A stretch of 64,000 bases of DNA from Dallia pectoralis (lineage: Eukaryota; Chordata; Actinopteri; Esociformes; Umbridae), in contig CM055728.1 of NCBI GenBank assembly GCA_029465975.1, forward strand, positions 7,788,689 to 7,852,688. Direction: 5' to 3'. Below are positions 61,501 to 64,000 of the stretch, piece by piece. The notes beneath the pieces were generated by a model. That model did no database searches. It saw only the letters and a list, made by a program, of their open reading frames with translations, and had not been told where the DNA came from. Position 1 is the stretch's first letter; each line of letters begins with the position of its first letter. The position numbers were made by a program, and so were the translations under genes.

Positions 61501-64000
61501 GAGATAAATTTAGACATGGAAATCAAAGCAGGATTTCATGGCCAGAATTAAGCAGCATGTTTTCGTGCCTGAACAAAGAGAACGAGAACTTCCCCATAAA
61601 CAACTTTTACATACTTTTGTGTTGTTTTTTCGTCTGGTTTGTGGGTACAGTGAAGGTGCAGAAGAGCAACCTCTACCACTGGGACCCAACTGTGAACTAC
61701 AGTCACCCTCTGCACTGCAAGACATGGAGCAGTCCCAGCCACCAGGAACACTGCAAATGTAAGTTTGAATTTGTTCGACAGTAGCCGTCGTTTGATGCTG
61801 TACACATTCTTTACCTTGTACTGTAATTAATTAGTGACCCTAGACCAGATTTAATTAGCGGTGTGGTCTGGTGTGGGGTGGTAGGGGGTGTGGTGTCGGG
61901 TGGTAGGGGGGTGTGGTCTGGTGTCGGGTGGTAGGGTGGTGTGGTGTGGTCTGGTGTGGTCTGGTGTGGTGGGGGTGTGGTCTGGTGTGGGGTGGTAGGG
62001 GGTGTGGGGTGGTGTGGTAGAGTGGTGTGGTGTGGTCTGGTGTGGGATGGTAGGGTGTGCTAGGGTGTGGGGTGGTACGGGGGTGTTGGGTGGTAGGGTG
62101 GTGTGGGGTGGGGTGGGATGGTAGGGGGGTGTTGGGTGGTAGGGTGGTGTGGGGTGGTGTGGGATGGTAGGGGGTGTTGGGTGGTGTGGGGTGGTACGAG
62201 GGTGTTGGGTGGTGTGGTCTGGTGTGGGGTGGTCTGTCGTGGGTTGGCGTGGTAGGGGGGTGTTGGGTGGTGGTGTGGTCTGGTGTGGCGTTGCTGTTTA
62301 AGTGCATGCCATTGTTCTGCCTTGGAAGGGGATTGTCTCGCTGCGCTGCTTTGATGTTGTGAGCCTGTCTCCTTTCAGCTCTGGTGTGTGGTGGCTTCTC
62401 CCCTTCCTCCACAGCCACCTCTGGGTACAGCAGTGGCCAGGGCAGCAGCACCCTGCCCTGCCCCGTCCCCCTGACCCCCACCAGCCCCCGGAGCTCCAGC
62501 CACAAGAAGCGCCAGAGGAAGAAGGATCACAAGAGCTCGTGTACGTACATTGTGGACCGTGGTGTTTGTAACCTTCTATATTCACCTCACTCTCTTTCAC
62601 CGTAACTTCTCTTCTGCCTTCCTTCTTCATTTGTCTCGCTCTCTCCTGTTGTTACTCTGGCCGTCTCTTCTGCTTTCTCCAGTGTCTCTGGCGTCCAGCT
62701 CGGTGGGCCTCGGGGGTCAGGTTATTCACGTTGAGACTAGCGAGGTGGTTCTGAGGGGGGATCCACTTACGGGCTTCGGGGTCCAGCTGCAGGGCGGCGT
62801 CTTTGCCACGGAGACCCTGTCCAGCCCTCCCGTCATCCGCTTCATCGAGCCTGACAGCCCCGCCGAAAGGTAATCCACACACATGTCCTAGCACACAGTG
62901 ACCCACAGTCTGATGCGACCTTGAGGCGCCTTAGTCACAAAGGGTAGTGACTCTGTTTCCTCTGGAGAATGCTAGTCTGGATCTCCCAGCCCAAGTCCTC
63001 ACAGCTGGATACCCTACATCCTGTCAGTTTGTTTAGTCACTTTGCTTTGAGTTAAAAATAAATAACAGAAATCTCAGTGGTGTTCTAACACTTGTGTAGG
63101 AAAAAGGCTGATTGGTTTCTATTTTATTTCTGCTATGTTTCTTTAAATACAAAATCCCAGGTGAACGTTCATTACGTTGACCCCATCTGCATATGTATCT
63201 GCGTATTGATTATGACAACTCAATATTGGCCAATTAACACAGAGCCGTGTGGGATCCGCTCTGGACTTGGTTTGATTAATGGTGTGGACGTCCTGTCCCC
63301 TGGGTGGTCTAATCATATTAACTGTTTCATGCCGTTATGAGGCTTTGACTCAGACAGAACACCCCATTGTGGTATTTGACTCAGCACAGAGGAAAGTCAA
63401 TGAATTGCAGTGGTTTATGAGTTAATTGTTCCTGACAGTGCTGGGATGTGTCTAAAGTCTTGATGGTTCTGATATGGATGTGTGTGTGTGTGTGCATGCA
63501 TGCATGCGTGTGTTTGATTTTGTGCATGCGTGCGTGTGTCCGTGCGTGTCCAAGTCCAGGCCCCCCTATTCAATAGATAGTATGGTGAAAAATGCCAGAA
63601 AGTGTTCATTTTCCTCAACTGTTTTCTTATAAGTAAATATGTATAGATTTCTTTCTATCTAATTGTGCTCTGTGTTGTCAGGTGTGGGCTGATGCAGGTG
63701 GGAGACCGCCTCCTGTCCATCAATAGAATCCCTACAGAGGAAGGAACTCTGGAGGAAGCCAATCAGCTGCTGCGAGATGCCGCTTTGGCCAATAAGGTCA
63801 CACTTGAGGTGGAGTTTGATGTTGCAGGTATAGCCATTTTAATTTCTTTAGAATTTGTATATCTTAGTTGAGGACCCCAAATTAATTATATTAAACCCAA
63901 TCATGGTAAGTAAGTCTATGTTTGTAATTTCTGTTATATTCAACCTGTTTGTTTCCTGGTTTCCCATTAGAATCAGTGGTTCCAAGTAGTGGCACATTCC
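41348..64000 (+). CDS. grip2: GRIP2, glutamate receptor-interacting protein 2 (PDZ scaffold), partial
   Basis: A multi-PDZ postsynaptic scaffold that binds AMPA receptor C-termini (GluA2/3). Exons: 41348-41402 or 45294-45336 (alternative first), 51645-51725, 53047-53182, 55749-55894, 56369-56455, 56550-56625, 57341-57486, 58244-58391, 58652-58821, 61651-61758, 62379-62540, 62683-62869, 63682-63827 and 63971 to the window end. All borders are GT-AG and all phases agree, giving about 559 residues so far. PDZ1 (about 51-134) has NLGLTISGG, PDZ2 (150-238) SFGFVMRGG, PDZ3 (252-335) SLGVSLTTA, and PDZ4 (453-540) GFGVQLQGG. The linker (349-438) is Ser/Pro-rich and ends in KKRQRKKDHKSS. The linker start NLYHWDP matches GRIP2 rather than GRIP1. 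Later PDZ domains lie outside. Confidence 0.95.
42790..43430 (+). pseudogene. Tc1-like transposase remnant in grip2 intron 1
   Basis: The segment retains cgaatgggcacgctagtgttgg, agcagtagaagaaggttgcc and tgatgagtcccaatcttttt (the region around the second catalytic Asp), then ggtggagggagtttgatttt. This follows a widespread fish Tc1-type transposase gene by memory, with many stops and an interior loss near 43200. The 3' part ends in cttgtagagtccatgcct. Not functional. Confidence 0.65.
44440..44840. repeat. GT- and GA-rich simple sequence
   Basis: Scattered (GT)n stretches and a (GA) run at about 44747-44769, about 450 bases before the alternative grip2 first exon. Confidence 0.8.
45294..45336 (+). 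CDS. grip2: grip2 first exon, form b
   Basis: ATG in a good context (accATGc) begins MLCGLRREAKNCSI and ends in phase 1 before GTAAGA, the same phase as form a, so it splices to exon 2. Mammalian GRIP1 and GRIP2 use two N-termini, one palmitoylated on Cys11. Here Cys3 and Cys12 could serve. It does not align closely with the mammalian form I recall, so assignment rests on phase and position. Confidence 0.55.
45494..45580. repeat. AT-rich tandem repeat
   Basis: Copies of tagattatttatata with variation, in grip2 intron 1. Confidence 0.8.
45590..47021. other. Non-coding part of grip2 intron 1
   Basis: No recognised gene or element; a 108-codon ORF near 46.4 kb looks random. Confidence 0.4.
47022..47026. 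repeat. Target duplication agagg, left
   Basis: Identical to 50447-50451, bordering the LTR element. Confidence 0.88.
47027..47431 (-). repeat. 3' LTR
   Basis: Same 405-bp unit, TATTTAAG at 47296-47289 and ATTAAA at 47101-47096, directly preceded (minus strand) by the purine tract at 47432-47445. Confidence 0.92.
47510..50023 (-). CDS. Repeat-built ORF of the LTR element, 837 residues
   Basis: The first ATG after the 5' LTR is at 50023 and opens MSEQSLTEGGFPGDYCYTSG. About 170 residues are non-repetitive, with Tyr/Glu-rich text (PQEEYRRLRAYFGYEPPM), a basic patch (KRAPRRRPKKVF) and a Pro-rich part. Then come three arrays: about 36 copies of a 10-residue unit (PAPKMAAAVT type), about 11 of an 8-residue unit (AAASPPTM), and about 20 of a 9-residue unit (RSRWPPPRL). 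The frame is open through all of them although unit length changes. I do not recognise the N-terminal part; a Gag-like or accessory role is only a guess. The arrays are also open in other frames, so openness alone is weak evidence, but the start after the LTR and the multiples of three support a coding role. Confidence 0.6.
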   Translation of the reverse strand: MSEQSLTEGGFPGDYCYTSGEIYSYRHPTEQWDWFKPETPQEEYRRLRAYFGYEPPMQLSGLITSGPRSFPEEGKRAPRRRPKKVFGGELRRCSGRTAERTPTVLVLQERPPTAPGLQTGGGKPLELQPLPPPWEDPFLPPTSGTEKPPEGLDDQPTAIIRTWWRTWLDLQEPAPEMVATTPAPEMVAVTPASTMAPAVPPAPKMAVAVTPAPKMAVAVVTPAPKMAAAVTPASTMVPAVTPAPKMAATVPPASTMAPAVTPALKMAAVVPPAPKMAAAVPPAPTMAPAVPPALKMAVAVPPALKMAAVVPPALKMAAVVPPAPKMAATVPPASTMAPAVPPALKMAAAVSPASTMAPAVPPALKMAVAVTPASTMAPAVTPASTMVPAVTPAFKMAVAVTPALKMAAAVTPAPKKAVAVTPAPKMAAAVTPASTMAPAVPPAPKMAAVVPPAPKMAPVVTPTSTMAPAVTPAPKMAVAVTPALKMAAVVVTPAPKMAAVVTPAPKMAAAVTPASTMAPAVTPASTMAPAVTPAPKMAAASPPTMAAASPPTMAAASPPTMAAASPPTMAAASPPTMAAASPPTVAAASPPTMAAASPPTMAAASPPTMAAASPPTMAAASPPTKAAPRRRPRWPPPRRRSRWPPPRLRSRWPPPRLRSRWPPPRRRSRWPPPRRRSRWPPPRRRSRWPPPRLRSRWPPPRLRSRWPPPRLRSRWPPPRLRSRWPPPRLRSRWPPPRLRSRWPPPRLRSRWPPPGLRSRWPPPGLRSRWPPPGLRSRWPPPRLRSRWPPPPRRPRWPPPRRPRWPPPRRPRWLPPKIAADCRTPKEGWTNCPGPPPG
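47590..48144. repeat. 27-bp minisatellite array in the LTR element
   Basis: The unit is ggcggcggccatcgtgagcg plus tagtcgt, about 20 copies, with gtc/gta variants and a degenerate start. Confidence 0.93.
48145..48422. repeat. 24-bp minisatellite array in the LTR element
   Basis: The unit is gccattgtgggcggcgatgc plus ggca, about 11 copies, almost identical. Confidence 0.93.
48423..49500. repeat. 30-bp minisatellite array in the LTR element
   Basis: The unit is gccatcttgggcgctggcgt plus gacggcggca, about 36 copies. Two copies carry three extra bases, so the frame is kept. CpG-rich. Confidence 0.93.
50042..50446 (-). repeat. 5' LTR
   Basis: On the minus strand it carries a TATTTAAG box (50311-50304) and ATTAAA (50116-50111), the layout expected for U3-R-U5. 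It differs from the 3' LTR at two bases. Confidence 0.92.
50447..50451. repeat. Target duplication agagg, right
   Basis: Identical to 47022-47026. Confidence 0.88.
50452..51644. other. Remainder of grip2 intron 1
   Basis: No recognised element or gene before exon 2. Confidence 0.4.
52545..52790. repeat. 9-bp minisatellite (tgactctg/t type)
   Basis: Tandem tgactctgtgactctgctgac with 9- to 12-base units, about 25 copies, in grip2 intron 2. Its minus strand reads as SHRV/TESQ repeats in several frames, a simple by-product. Confidence 0.92.
53706..54150. repeat. Compound CA microsatellite with internal duplication
   Basis: Long (CA)n interrupted by tacagatgcacac and caaatacaaatgcacacg blocks. 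A segment of about 207 bases around 53793 recurs around 54000, so the array was partly duplicated. Confidence 0.93.
54258..54955. repeat. 57-bp minisatellite, about 12 copies
   Basis: The unit holds ggctgatgtgtgtgtcctgg, ttacattgaggtataaacct and tatgactgggttcggta. Copies differ at a few bases. In grip2 intron 3. Confidence 0.94.
54267..55034 (-). CDS. Possible ORF over the 57-bp minisatellite, 255 residues
   Basis: The minus-strand ORF starts MMPISGSQLNRCAALLLILT, a plausible signal-peptide-like stretch (basic residue, then a Leu/Ile core), and continues into 19-residue repeats of the type NQDTHISLPNPVIRFIPQC. It ends where one copy gains a stop. Variants are mild (SL/SI, FIPQC/FILQF). A repeat whose length is divisible by three is often open by chance, so expression is unproven. 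Confidence 0.25.
   Translation of the reverse strand: MMPISGSQLNRCAALLLILTSGLLHMATTQDTHISLPNPVIRFIPQCNQDTHISLPNPVIRFIPQCNQDTHISLPNPVIRFIPQCNQDTHISLPNPVIRFIPQCNQDTHISLPNPVIRFIPQCNQDTHISLPNPVIRFIPQCNQDTHISIPNPVIRFIPQCNQDTHISLPNPVIRFIPQCNQDTHISIPNPVIRFIPQCNQDTHISLPNPVIRFILQFNQDTHISLPNPVIRFIPQCNQDTHISLPNPVIRFIPQ
58466..58648 (+). repeat. CT-rich tract directly before grip2 exon 9
   Basis: About 180 bases of almost pure pyrimidine with (CT)n, CCCT and a C10 run end at the acceptor of the second PDZ3 exon (58652). Confidence 0.94.
59170..59430. repeat. Dispersed fish repeat in grip2 intron 9
   Basis: Contains gtcacaaagtgcttttacaa, gactaggaaaaactccctga, and aacctagagaggaaccagcc with cctcttctggctgtgctg, a sequence I know from many salmonid and pike loci. 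No ORF. Confidence 0.6.
59431..61650. other. Rest of grip2 intron 9
   Basis: No gene or clear element recognised. Confidence 0.4.
61858..62290. repeat. G/T-rich minisatellite in grip2 intron 10
   Basis: Irregular ggtgtggtctggtgtggggtgg units with ggtagggggtgt inserts, about 430 bases, plus strand almost free of A and C. Confidence 0.93.
63480..63545. repeat. TG/GCAT microsatellite
   Basis: (TG)n followed by gcatgcatgcatgcgtgtg and similar, in grip2 intron 12. Confidence 0.85.

Noticed and set aside
61855..62505. Minus-strand Pro/Thr/His-rich ORF of 216 codons
   Set aside because: Comes from the G/T-rich minisatellite and is antisense to grip2 exon 11.

Overview
The window is vertebrate nuclear DNA, almost certainly from a teleost fish. 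It has large spliced genes with GT-AG introns, many degenerate fish-type Tc1, L2 and BEL elements, dense micro- and minisatellites, and an AT-rich background. The repeat style suggests a salmonid or pike relative, but that is an impression and not proven here. No bacterial features, CRISPR arrays or tRNA genes were seen.

Four host genes are supported exon by exon. (1) At the left edge on the minus strand is the first coding exon of dcaf1 (142-262); the rest of that gene lies off the left side. (2) ssuh2 lies on the minus strand from 27287 down to 10362, with 13 coding exons that join in frame to 390 residues. (3) rpl32 lies on the plus strand, 36.55-40.03 kb, and encodes a 135-residue ribosomal protein. 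(4) grip2 lies on the plus strand from 41348 to the window end, with two alternative first exons and PDZ domains 1 to 4; later PDZ domains lie beyond the right edge. SSUH2, RPL32 and GRIP2 are all in human 3p25 and DCAF1 is in 3p21, so the order fits conserved vertebrate synteny. The four genes share no pathway that I can see; they are neighbours by descent.

Between and inside the genes are mobile elements. An almost intact Tx1/L1-type LINE (2949-8065) has a 12-bp target duplication. Several Tc1-like remnants lie at 8.6, 12.7 and 42.8 kb. The 9.7-kb second intron of ssuh2 holds a 25-bp G-rich satellite, a BEL/Pao gag fossil and an L2 fragment. A foldback element lies at 27.56-29.06 kb and an L2 endonuclease fossil at 31.7-32.6 kb. 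A TTAA-flanked element (33923-35631) carries a THAP-domain remnant and a convergent gene for a P2X7-type cytoplasmic (ballast) domain. A very young, non-autonomous LTR element (47027-50446, minus strand, two differences between its LTRs) sits in grip2 intron 1. It encodes an 837-residue protein made mostly of three successive minisatellites of 30, 24 and 27 bp.

The strongest candidates for something undescribed are that LTR element, with its frame-preserving GCCAT-core arrays, and the Kolobok-like element that joins THAP and P2X7-ballast sequences. Smaller ones are the in-frame tandem duplication of the ssuh2 stop-codon region and a 57-bp minisatellite ORF with a signal-peptide-like start inside grip2.
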